From NCBI GenBank assembly GCA_040900215.1, contig JBBDZL010000018.1:1-15875 (forward strand): a DNA stretch of 15,875 nucleotides. Reading direction: 5' to 3'. Source of the DNA: 9FT-COMBO-53-11 sp040900215 (lineage in GTDB: Bacteria > Patescibacteriota > WWE3 > 9FT-COMBO-53-11). The notes below the pieces were generated by a model, which did not search any database, was not told where the DNA came from, and worked only from the letters and a program-made list of their open reading frames with translations. Position numbers and translations under genes: made by a program. Below are positions 8,025-14,059 of the stretch, piece by piece. Within the stretch, counting starts at the first letter, position 1, and the number at the start of each line of letters is the position of its first letter.

Positions 8025-9131
8025 TCAACTTGCGCCTATCTTAAACTCCACCACTTCCCCGTCTCTAAGCAGGTACTCCTTGCCTTCGGAACGCACTTTT
8101 CCCTGCTCGCGCGCCGCTTGCCAGCCGCCGACTTCAACAAAGGTTTTGAAATCGACGACATCCGCTTTAATGAAGTTTTTTTCAAAATCGCTGTGGATCA
8201 CTCCGGCCGCCTGCTGGGCCGATAATCCGACGGTAATTGTCCAAGCGCGGACTTCCTTCACCCCGGCCGTCAGGAAGTTGATCAGGCCCAGAGTGGCGTA
8301 GGCCCGCCGAACCAGCTTCTCCAGGCCTGATTCCCCTGCCCCCATCTCTCTGAGGTATGCCTCCTGCTCCTCCGGAGAAAGTTCGGCCATTTCGGCTTCG
8401 GTTTTAGCACAGATCGTCACCATCCGGTTCCGGTCCACCCCCAGTTCCCGGGCGGATTTCTCTTCCAGCTCCGTGGCCTGTTTGAGACGAGATTCGTCCA
8501 CGTTGAGAGCGATCAGAATCGGTTTAGCGGTCAGCAGGGAGAGCGCTTGGGCGGCTTTCTGCTCTTCTTCGTTCAGTTCGACTTCCCGGGCCGGCCGGCC
8601 TCTTTGCAGGGCTTCCCGGAGTTTGGCGACGGTTCGCCAGCGAATCTGTTCGTCTTTGGAAACGGTCCCTTTCGGCTCGGCTTGTTTTTCCAAGGTTTGC
8701 AGATCAGCCAGCTTGAGCTCGGTTTCGACTGTTTCGAAATCGCTCTGGGGATCGGCGCTCCCCTCCCGAATGATTTCGGGATCGGTGAAAGCCCGCAGGA
8801 CGTGGCAAATCACGCTGGTCTCCCGGATGTGGGAGAGGAATTTGTTGCCCAATCCCTCACCTTTATGGGCGCCGGCGATCAGCCCGGCGATGTCCAAGAA
8901 CTCGACGGTCGCCGGTACTTTCGGCGGAAGATCCGCCATCTGCTCGCTTTCTTTAACTATTTGGGCCAGTCGGTCTAAACGGGGTTCGGGAACCGGAACC
9001 ACACCGACATTCGGCTCGATTGTGGCAAAAGGAAAATTGGCGACGTAAGCGGCCTGCTTCTTCAAAAGCGCATTAAAGAGAGTCGATTTGCCGACGTTGG
9101 GGAGACCAACGATGCCGACGGATAAAGACAT
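8025..9131 (-). CDS. ychF: Redox-regulated ATPase YchF (Obg-like, OLA1 family)
   Basis: A universally conserved TRAFAC P-loop protein that binds ribosomes and, in characterised members, hydrolyses ATP in preference to GTP. The G1 motif GLPNVGKST lies at residues 9-17 and the G3 region is DIAGLIAGAHKGEG. The G4 position reads NVDE in place of NKxD, the hallmark that relaxes guanine specificity. A helical coiled-coil insertion (around the EKQAEPKGTVSKDE region) and a C-terminal TGS domain (ending in the DGEVVEFKIG segment) follow. The 368 residues match the family. It begins 14 nt after the metK stop, so it is probably on the same riboswitch-controlled transcript, with an AAGGT-like ribosome site in the metK end. 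Confidence 0.96.
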   Translation of the reverse strand: MSLSVGIVGLPNVGKSTLFNALLKKQAAYVANFPFATIEPNVGVVPVPEPRLDRLAQIVKESEQMADLPPKVPATVEFLDIAGLIAGAHKGEGLGNKFLSHIRETSVICHVLRAFTDPEIIREGSADPQSDFETVETELKLADLQTLEKQAEPKGTVSKDEQIRWRTVAKLREALQRGRPAREVELNEEEQKAAQALSLLTAKPILIALNVDESRLKQATELEEKSARELGVDRNRMVTICAKTEAEMAELSPEEQEAYLREMGAGESGLEKLVRRAYATLGLINFLTAGVKEVRAWTITVGLSAQQAAGVIHSDFEKNFIKADVVDFKTFVEVGGWQAAREQGKVRSEGKEYLLRDGEVVEFKIGAS

Positions 9132-9145
9132 GGGGTAATTTTACC

Positions 9146-10183
9146 TTAACCCCAAGGGAAATCTCGCCCCATGTGCCCATAAGAGGCGGTTTGGCGATAG
9201 ATGGGGCGGCGAAGGTCCAGCCGTTCGATAATTGCCAGTGGGCGAAAGTCAAAGTTTTTCTTAACGTAATCCGAGAAATCTTCGCCTTTCTCGTTGGCGG
9301 CTTCAATCATTACCGGTTCGGCTCGGCCGATGGCGTAAGCGACCGAAACGAGGGCTTCCTTGGCGAGGCCCTCTTCAACGAGTTTTCGGGCCGCAAATCG
9401 GCCCATATAGGCAGCGGAGCGGTCCACCTTGGTCGGATCTTTGCCGGAGAAAGCTCCCCCGCCGTGCGGGATTAGCCCGCCGTAGGTGTCCACCATAATC
9501 TTTCGGCCGGTGACGCCGGTGTCGGCGGCGAACCCGCCTTGCACAAACTGGCCGGTGGGATTGACTATTATTTCTACCCAATCAGAGGACTCCCCAATCA
9601 ATGGTTGAATGAGTTTTTCAATTAACTCTTGGCGAATCTGCTCTTGATTAACTCTCTCATTATGCTGGCAGCTGACGAGGATCGTGCGGATCTCGCCGTT
9701 AGCCATTGTGGCCTGGGCTTTGCCGTCCGGTCGGAGCCAGGAAATCTCCCCGCTCCGGCGCAGGTCTTCCAATCCTTTAGTTAGTTGGTGGGCCAGGACG
9801 ATCGCTTTCGGTAGAAATTCGGGAGTTTCGTTGGTGGCGTAGCCGTACATGATGCCCTGGTCCCCGGCTCCTCCGGTATCGACCCCCTGAGCGATGTCGG
9901 GAGACTGTTTAATGATATTGGTGACAATCTTAAGTTCGTCCTCGTAACCGATTTCCCGATAAAGATCATGGGCGATCTTTTCGGCGTCAAAATTGGCGCC
10001 GGTCGTTACTTCCCCGCCGATGACGAAGAGGCCGTGGGCGCCGAGGCATTCGATTGCGACCCGGCTGGTGGGATCCTGCTCTAAGCAGGCATCAAGAACC
10101 GCGTCCGAAACCTGGTCGCAGATCTTGTCCGGGTGCCCGGAAGTAACGCTCTCAACGGTGTGATTTTTACTTCGATTAAACAT
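9146..10183 (-). CDS. metK: S-adenosylmethionine synthetase
   Basis: Makes S-adenosylmethionine from methionine and ATP in the cytoplasm. Diagnostic motifs are SGHPDK near the N-terminus (His17, Asp19, Lys20), GAGDQGIMYGYA, and the glycine-rich GGGAFSGKDPTKVDRS with its metal-binding Asp and phosphate loop. The C-terminal YGHMGR segment is complete. At 345 residues it is about 40 shorter than the E. coli enzyme; the missing residues appear to be loop shortenings, since all motifs I can name are present. The ATG follows immediately after the terminator U-tract of a SAM-I riboswitch, so the product should repress its own synthesis. ychF follows 14 nt downstream. Confidence 0.97.
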   Translation of the reverse strand: MFNRSKNHTVESVTSGHPDKICDQVSDAVLDACLEQDPTSRVAIECLGAHGLFVIGGEVTTGANFDAEKIAHDLYREIGYEDELKIVTNIIKQSPDIAQGVDTGGAGDQGIMYGYATNETPEFLPKAIVLAHQLTKGLEDLRRSGEISWLRPDGKAQATMANGEIRTILVSCQHNERVNQEQIRQELIEKLIQPLIGESSDWVEIIVNPTGQFVQGGFAADTGVTGRKIMVDTYGGLIPHGGGAFSGKDPTKVDRSAAYMGRFAARKLVEEGLAKEALVSVAYAIGRAEPVMIEAANEKGEDFSDYVKKNFDFRPLAIIERLDLRRPIYRQTASYGHMGRDFPWG

Positions 10184-10211
10184 AAAAAAATCTTTCCCTT
10201 GGGAAAGATTT
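10184..10211 (-). terminator. Intrinsic terminator of the metK riboswitch
   Basis: On the - strand AAATCTTTCCC and GGGAAAGATTT form a stem of about 10 bp closed by a four-base CAAG loop. A run of seven T includes the last three paired bases. The T run ends directly at the metK ATG (10183). The left arm (10201-10211) is also complementary over nine bases to the 3' edge of the aptamer (10225-10233), which supplies the anti-terminator. Confidence 0.85.
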
Positions 10212-10221
10212 CAACAAGAAG

Positions 10222-10372
10222 CTTATCTTTCCCATTTAGGGCTGGACTTGGCACCCTTCGAGTTTCCTCGGGGTTGCCGGACGGTCAACGGGCCAGTTCC
10301 CCGGTCCTTCGCGTAAAGCTATGGACCGTCCTCCGTAGCCTTGGCGCAGGAGGATACCGCCGCTCTTGATAA
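10222..10372 (-). promoter_or_regulatory. SAM-I (S-box) riboswitch controlling metK
   Basis: Read on the - strand, the leader shows the S-box core in order: P1 5' strand TTATC followed by AAGAG, then ACTGGCCCGTTGA (P2 loop and pseudoknot), CCGGCAACC, a P3 hairpin (CCCGAGGAAACTCGAAGGG region), GGTGCCAAGTCCAGC, and the P1 3' strand GATAA. These are the most conserved segments of the family, and a SAM synthetase gene follows, so the assignment is strong. SAM binding should stabilise P1, freeing the terminator. Without SAM, GGGAAAGAT (10225-10233) can pair with ATCTTTCCC (10201-10209) as an anti-terminator. The 5' strand of P2 is interrupted by about 50 extra nucleotides, listed separately. Confidence 0.92.
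10303..10354. repeat. Inverted pair of related palindromes inserted in the riboswitch P2 arm
   Basis: Two palindromes, 10303-10327 (arms GGTCC/GGACC) and 10329-10354 (arms TCCTCC/GGAGGA), lie side by side. Compared in opposite orientation their centres are alike: CCTTCGCGTAAAGCTATGG against CCTGCGCCAAGGCTACGG. They can fold as two small hairpins or as one long imperfect hairpin. They separate the AAGAGCGGCGG segment of the S-box from its GGGGAACTGGCCC segment, which are normally nearly contiguous. The arrangement resembles a small REP-like or MITE-like element. No other copy is visible in this window. Confidence 0.65.
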
Positions 10373-10384
10373 TTAGTTAGAGAA

Positions 10385-10393
10385 AGTATAACA
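10385..10393 (-). promoter_or_regulatory. Promoter of the metK leader, extended -10
   Basis: On the - strand TGTTATACT is an extended -10 (TGn plus TATACT, five of six consensus bases). It begins 7 nt after the stop of the preceding small gene. No good -35 is seen at 16-18 nt. A start near 10378 would place the first transcribed bases only a few nucleotides before the aptamer P1 strand, which fits a riboswitch leader well. Confidence 0.6.
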
Positions 10394-10400
10394 AACAAAA

Positions 10401-10580
10401 TCAAACTTGGTGTTCGTGGAGTGTTACCATCTTGGCTCGGATGGGCTCTTTGATGGTTTCGGCCGGGGTTTCCGTTCCGTGGACGGACCGGTTGTGGGTC
10501 TCTAAATTGGCCGCTAAGGCGTCCACCGCTTCGTCGGCATCGTGGGCGTGGATCTCGGCGACGTAACCGCAAGCGTCGCA
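10401..10580 (-). CDS. Small Cys/His protein resembling DUF1059 (N-terminus in gap)
   Basis: Fifty-nine C-terminal residues of a small protein. The start is lost in the N run at 10581-10680. The visible part opens with CDACGYVAEIHAHDADEA, then a helix ending in NLETHNRSVHG, then a polar tail. A cysteine-rich beginning followed by an acidic turn, a helix and a terminal xxHG is the pattern I remember for DUF1059 proteins, small putative metal-binding domains of unknown function. Two cysteines and several histidines are consistent with metal binding. It lies between pyrG and the metK promoter on the same strand. The apparent in-frame fusion to pyrG exists only because the gap is filled with 100 arbitrary N. 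Family assignment is tentative. Confidence 0.5.
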   Translation of the reverse strand, partial: CDACGYVAEIHAHDADEAVDALAANLETHNRSVHGTETPAETIKEPIRAKMVTLHEHQV

Positions 10581-10680
10581 NNNNNNNNNNNNNNNNNNNN
10601 NNNNNNNNNNNNNNNNNNNNNNNNNNNNNNNNNNNNNNNNNNNNNNNNNNNNNNNNNNNNNNNNNNNNNNNNNNNNNNNN
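10581..10680. other. Assembly gap, 100 N
   Basis: Exactly 100 ambiguous bases, the usual placeholder for a scaffold gap. It should contain the last 20-30 codons of pyrG, since the sequence stops just after the glutaminase HPE, and the first few codons of the small Cys/His gene. The real length is unknown. Confidence 0.95.
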
Positions 10681-12221
10681 TCCAGTTCGGGGTGAAACTG
10701 GACTCCGACGAAGAAGGGGTGGATCTCCTTTTTCAGTTCCAGTGCTTCCACTAGCTTTCCATCCGGGGAGAGGCCGGAAAAAACCATCCCCGCCTGTTCA
10801 AACCGCTTCGCGTACCGGTCGTTGAACTCGTAGCGGTGGCGATGGCGCTCGAGGACTTTTCCCCGGCCGTAAATCCGGCGGAGAAGGGTTCCGGGTTTAA
10901 TTTCACAAGGCCAATCCCCCAGCCGGATTGTTCCCCCGAACTGCTTCTTCTTGAGATATTCTTTTTGATTGGGCATGATGTGGATCACCGGATGAGGCGT
11001 GGCGGGGTTGGCCTCCTCGGTATTGGCCCTCTTTAATTTCAAGACGTCTCGGGCAAACTCGATCGCCGCCATCTGCATGCCGAAGCAGAGGCCGAGGTAT
11101 GGGATTTTGTTTTCACGAGCAAACCGAATCGCCTTGATTTTTCCTTCCGTTCCCCGTCTCCCCCACCCCTGCGGAACGATGATCCCATTCAAGTCTTCCA
11201 AAATGTTCCGGACTTTTTCGGGACTGGCTTCTTCCAGCTCTTCCGCATTCACCCAAACAATCTCGACCGGAGTTCCCTGGGCATGGGCGGCGTGCCGGAG
11301 CGCCTCATTGACGCAGATGTAGGCATCTTCCAGGGTGAAATCGCCCGAGGTGATGTATTTGGTCACCATCCCGATTCTGGCCGCCTGGCCCGCTTGCGGT
11401 TTTTGGACCATCTTCTCCCACTTTTTTAGGTCGATTCGGCCTTTCGGCAAACCCAGCTGGTTCAAAATTTTCCCGGAAAAACCTTGTTTTTCCAGGACTA
11501 GCGGCACTTTATAGATATCATCGACGTCGGGATTGGCGATGATTTTTTCGGGGTCGAGAGCGGCAGCGAAGGCGATCTTTTCCCGGCGCCGCCGGTCGAT
11601 CTCTTTTTCCGCCCGGGCGACGATAAAGTCCGGCCGCAGTCCGAGCGAGTTCAGCTCTTGGATCGACTGCTGGAGGGGCTTGGACTTCATCTCCCCTAAA
11701 GTTTTTGGGATCGGCAGATAGCCGAGGTGGATCAGCAGGGTGGAATCCGGCCGGCGGATTTTGAGGCGGCGGATCGCTTCAAAGAACATGATGTTTTGGT
11801 ACTCCCCGACCGTTCCGCCGAGCTCAATCACGGCGATCTGGTATCCTTGGGCCGCTCCCTCGATCTTGCGGATGATCTCTTCGGGGATCTCTTCAAAGGC
11901 GTCGATTGATTTTCCCTGATATTCCAGCCGCCGTTCGCGGTTGAGGACGTCAAAGTAAACTTGGCCGGCGGTAAGGTAGTTTTTTCCCGGCAGATCCTCC
12001 CCCAAGAATCGTTCGTAGTGGCCGATATCCTGGTCGGTTTCGACGCCGTCGGCGGTGACAAAGACCTCCCCGTGCTCGATCGGGTTCATCGTGCCGGCGT
12101 CGACGTTTAGGTACATGTCGCACTTGATCGTGGTGACCTTGTAGCCGCGGGATTTGAGGAGAAGGGCGGTGGAAGCGGTGGTGACGCCTTTTCCGAGTCC
12201 GGAAAGCACGCCCCCCGAAAC
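10681..12221 (-). CDS. pyrG: CTP synthase (both ends truncated by gaps)
   Basis: Converts UTP, ATP and glutamine to CTP. The synthetase half opens with VSGGVLSGLGKGVTTAS (P-loop), then CDMYLNVDAGTMNP and EHGEVFVTADGVETDQD. The segment IELGGTVGEYQN replaces the usual GGTVGDIE. The C-terminal class I glutaminase half has the nucleophile elbow YLGLCFGMQ and the triad HPE right at the gap edge (VGVQFHPEL). The oxyanion loop reads IIVPQGWGRRGTEGKI where most homologues have PGGFG. About 514 codons remain of an expected 535-550; some six N-terminal and 20-25 C-terminal residues fall in the gaps. It is divergently oriented to the tRNA-Cys across the second gap. Identity is certain; the divergent motifs suggest a CPR-like enzyme type. 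Confidence 0.95.
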
Positions 12222-12321
12222 NNNNNNNNNNNNNNNNNNNNNNNNNNNNNNNNNNNNNNNNNNNNNNNNNNNNNNNNNNNNNNNNNNNNNNNNNNNNNNN
12301 NNNNNNNNNNNNNNNNNNNNN
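12222..12321. other. Assembly gap, 100 N
   Basis: Exactly 100 ambiguous bases between the truncated pyrG 5' end (- strand) and the tRNA-Cys 5' end (+ strand). The divergent promoters for both, the pyrG start codon and its ribosome site must lie in the missing stretch. Because the pieces on either side belong to separate contigs, their order and orientation rest on the scaffolding. Confidence 0.95.
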
Positions 12322-12394
12322 GGCGCGGTGGCCGAGAGGATAGGCCGGCGGGGTGCAACCCGTCCGCACGGAGGTTCGAATCCTTCCTGCGCCT
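12322..12394 (+). tRNA. tRNA-Cys (anticodon GCA)
   Basis: The acceptor arm GGCGCGG pairs with CTGCGCC (one G-U), and the discriminator base is U73, the main identity base of tRNA-Cys. The D arm GCC/GGC has loop GAGAGGATA, and the T arm GGAGG/CCTTC encloses TTCGAAT. The GCA anticodon is at 12355-12357 after a U33. CCA is not encoded (CCT follows). The anticodon arm is odd: a regular 5-bp stem with 7-nt loop leaves two mismatches, whereas shifting by one gives a 6-bp stem with a 6-nt loop (GTGCAA). The gene starts at the first base after the assembly gap. A small gene follows 19 nt downstream. Confidence 0.88.
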
Positions 12395-12413
12395 CCTGAA
12401 AGGAGAGGAAAAG

Positions 12414-12761
12414 TTGAAGAAAAGGCAGAAGACGATCGGCGACGTCATCCGTGAGCACATGGAAGTGGTGGCTGCCGGTGGTGACGGCACCAGTGATTGG
12501 CGGAAGTTCCTTGACTTGCCGGCCGAAGATCGCTTCAACGGGGCCGGGATGATCTACGCCGCCGCTCTGCAGATGCTCAACGAGGCGGTGGAAACAGTAG
12601 AGGCGCTGATGTTGGATGCTGTCCTTCCCCACTTCTCCCACCCGATCGGCGAGGAGAATCCCGAGAGGGATCGGGCAATCATCCGGGGTTGGGAGACTCT
12701 GCGCCAGTTCGACCGGATGCCGGTGATCACCAAGATCGAGATCGGAGAGGAAGAAGAGTAG
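12414..12761 (+). CDS. Small acidic protein, unknown function
   Basis: A 115-residue protein that I do not recognise. The start is a TTG at 12414, supported by a good Shine-Dalgarno (AAAGGAGAGG, GGAG at 12402-12405) 8 nt upstream. No ATG lies near this position in frame. The beginning is basic (MKKRQKTIGDVIREH), the middle is probably helical (FNGAGMIYAAALQMLNEAVETVEALM), and the end is acidic (EIGEEEE). There are no cysteines, signal peptide or membrane segment, so it should be cytoplasmic. It lies 19 nt after the tRNA-Cys and ends 6 nt before a strong intrinsic terminator, so it is a separate transcription unit, perhaps shared with the tRNA. The ribosome site and terminator argue it is a real gene despite the lack of a known family. 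Confidence 0.7.
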   Translation: MKKRQKTIGDVIREHMEVVAAGGDGTSDWRKFLDLPAEDRFNGAGMIYAAALQMLNEAVETVEALMLDAVLPHFSHPIGEENPERDRAIIRGWETLRQFDRMPVITKIEIGEEEE

Positions 12762-12767
12762 CAACTG

Positions 12768-12802
12768 GGCCCTTGTCGCTTTCGGCGGCGGGGCCTTTTT
12801 TT
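12768..12802 (+). terminator. Intrinsic terminator after the small acidic gene
   Basis: GGCCCTTGTCGC and GGCGGCGGGGCC form a GC-rich stem of about 11 bp with one bulged T and a short loop. Seven T follow at 12796-12802. It works in the + direction only, since the - strand has no U-tract after the stem. Its T run overlaps the stop codon (12801-12803) of the convergent gene. Confidence 0.85.
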
Positions 12803-13982
12803 ATCTTTCGTAGAACTTGGCGGCGGGGGTAAAGGTCTTAACCTGGCTACAGCTTTTTCCGGGGAAAGTTTCCATCTTAAGCCGCCGGTCTTCCAAAAGC
12901 TGGAATAAAACACAGCCCTGCGTTATATACCCCTCATTAATAAGAGTGAGGGGAAGAGAGGGGAAACTGAAGCGGTCCCATTCCTTTCCCTTTCCATCCT
13001 GCCAATTCCAGGGTAGAAGATTATATTTAACCAGTCCGGTTGAAACTGCTACCTCGGCTGGATTGGGGGCCGAGCGGGAAAGGGAGAACTGTTTCGGCTC
13101 TCCTTGGTAGCTGCCGAAGGAAGCCATAAAGGCGGTGGGGTCAATGTGATCGGGAGCAATGGAGAGGTGGCCGGTGGCATAGGTTGGCCCTTGGGTTCCC
13201 ACTTTCCCGGCGTAGCCGTTGGTCCCCTCCAGAAACCAGTTGCCGACCAGCCGTCCGTCAATATCGTGGTCGATCTTGCCGGAGTGGGGTTCGGCCGTCC
13301 GGATGTATTTGGAGAACATTTTATGCTTGATCTCATCAGTGGCGTAATCCAGCGGGTCGGCGGTGTAGATCTTCCACGCCTCACCATCATAGCTGGCGGG
13401 GTTGACGAAGCCGGTTAAGGGTTTGGTGGTATCCCAAACCGCAAAGTCCAGCGTTTGCCCCCCGATTCTTCCGATCAGTTGGCCGGCTTGAACTTCCAGG
13501 TCCATTCTTCTTGAGTCATAGGCGGCCTGGACATCCGGAGCCAGGCTGGTAACCAGATCGTAGTAGTAGAGAAAGGTGCAGGTCATCGTAAAGACCAGCC
13601 GGTATTCTCTCCCCCGCTCGGTGTCCCGGGGTTCGATATTGACCAAGCGGGCATCCGCCATCGCGTATACCGGGTAGGTATCGCGGGGAGAGTTGAAGAC
13701 GGTGGGTGAGTAGTATTGGTGATCAATGGGAGTAACGTGATCACCCACCATCAATCCGTAGGGAATAATGAAGGCAAAATCTTCCAGATCCATCGGCAGG
13801 TTCGTCAGCGTTCCCGGTCCCTCGCCGGCGCACCGATTGCCGGTGAGATTTTTCCCGGCGGCAATCGCCGCGGAATTCTGGTCCGCCGGTGCGCCATTTT
13901 CGCGGAGAAAAAAGTACCAGACCCCACCGGCTAAAAGGGCCAGCCCTAAGATTATGATTGGGATTAGATAAATTCGGCGCAT
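12801..13982 (-). CDS. Membrane-anchored protein with degenerate M23/LytM-like domain
   Basis: A 393-residue protein with an N-terminal membrane anchor or uncleaved signal (residues 4-26, after MRR), so the bulk is expected outside the cytoplasmic membrane. The section HVTPIDHQYYS, followed by YPVYAMADARLVNIEPR and then VQAGQLIGRIGGQTLDFAVWD, follows the strand order of LytM/M23 peptidase-like domains (metal-site region, beta-sandwich, v-aG..IG turn). The Zn ligands of active M23 enzymes (HxxxD and HxH) are not clearly present, so I infer a non-catalytic, structural or carbohydrate-binding relative. Five Cys remain outside the anchor (in NRCAGE, TMTCTF, TQGCVLF, GKSCSQ and none paired obviously). 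It starts 77 nt after typA on the same strand. I do not recognise the C-terminal half. Confidence 0.6.
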   Translation of the reverse strand: MRRIYLIPIIILGLALLAGGVWYFFLRENGAPADQNSAAIAAGKNLTGNRCAGEGPGTLTNLPMDLEDFAFIIPYGLMVGDHVTPIDHQYYSPTVFNSPRDTYPVYAMADARLVNIEPRDTERGREYRLVFTMTCTFLYYYDLVTSLAPDVQAAYDSRRMDLEVQAGQLIGRIGGQTLDFAVWDTTKPLTGFVNPASYDGEAWKIYTADPLDYATDEIKHKMFSKYIRTAEPHSGKIDHDIDGRLVGNWFLEGTNGYAGKVGTQGPTYATGHLSIAPDHIDPTAFMASFGSYQGEPKQFSLSRSAPNPAEVAVSTGLVKYNLLPWNWQDGKGKEWDRFSFPSLPLTLINEGYITQGCVLFQLLEDRRLKMETFPGKSCSQVKTFTPAAKFYER

Positions 13983-14059
13983 TGTTTTAGGTTAGCAATT
14001 TTTATTCCAAAGAAGAAGAGGAGTTTTAGTGGTTTAACCTTCCCCTATCTGATGGTTGG

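Noticed and set aside
10401..12764. Single 787-codon protein on the - strand
   Set aside because: It spans two 100-N gaps, a tRNA and the antisense of a gene with its own ribosome site and terminator; only the pyrG and small Cys/His parts are real.
12768..12802. Bidirectional terminator for both convergent genes
   Set aside because: Only the + strand has a T run after the stem; on the - strand CAGTTGCTACT follows.
13983..14059. Promoter for the M23-like gene
   Set aside because: TGCTAACCT near the ATG matches the -10 poorly (about three of six), and no Shine-Dalgarno is visible; co-transcription with typA is as likely.
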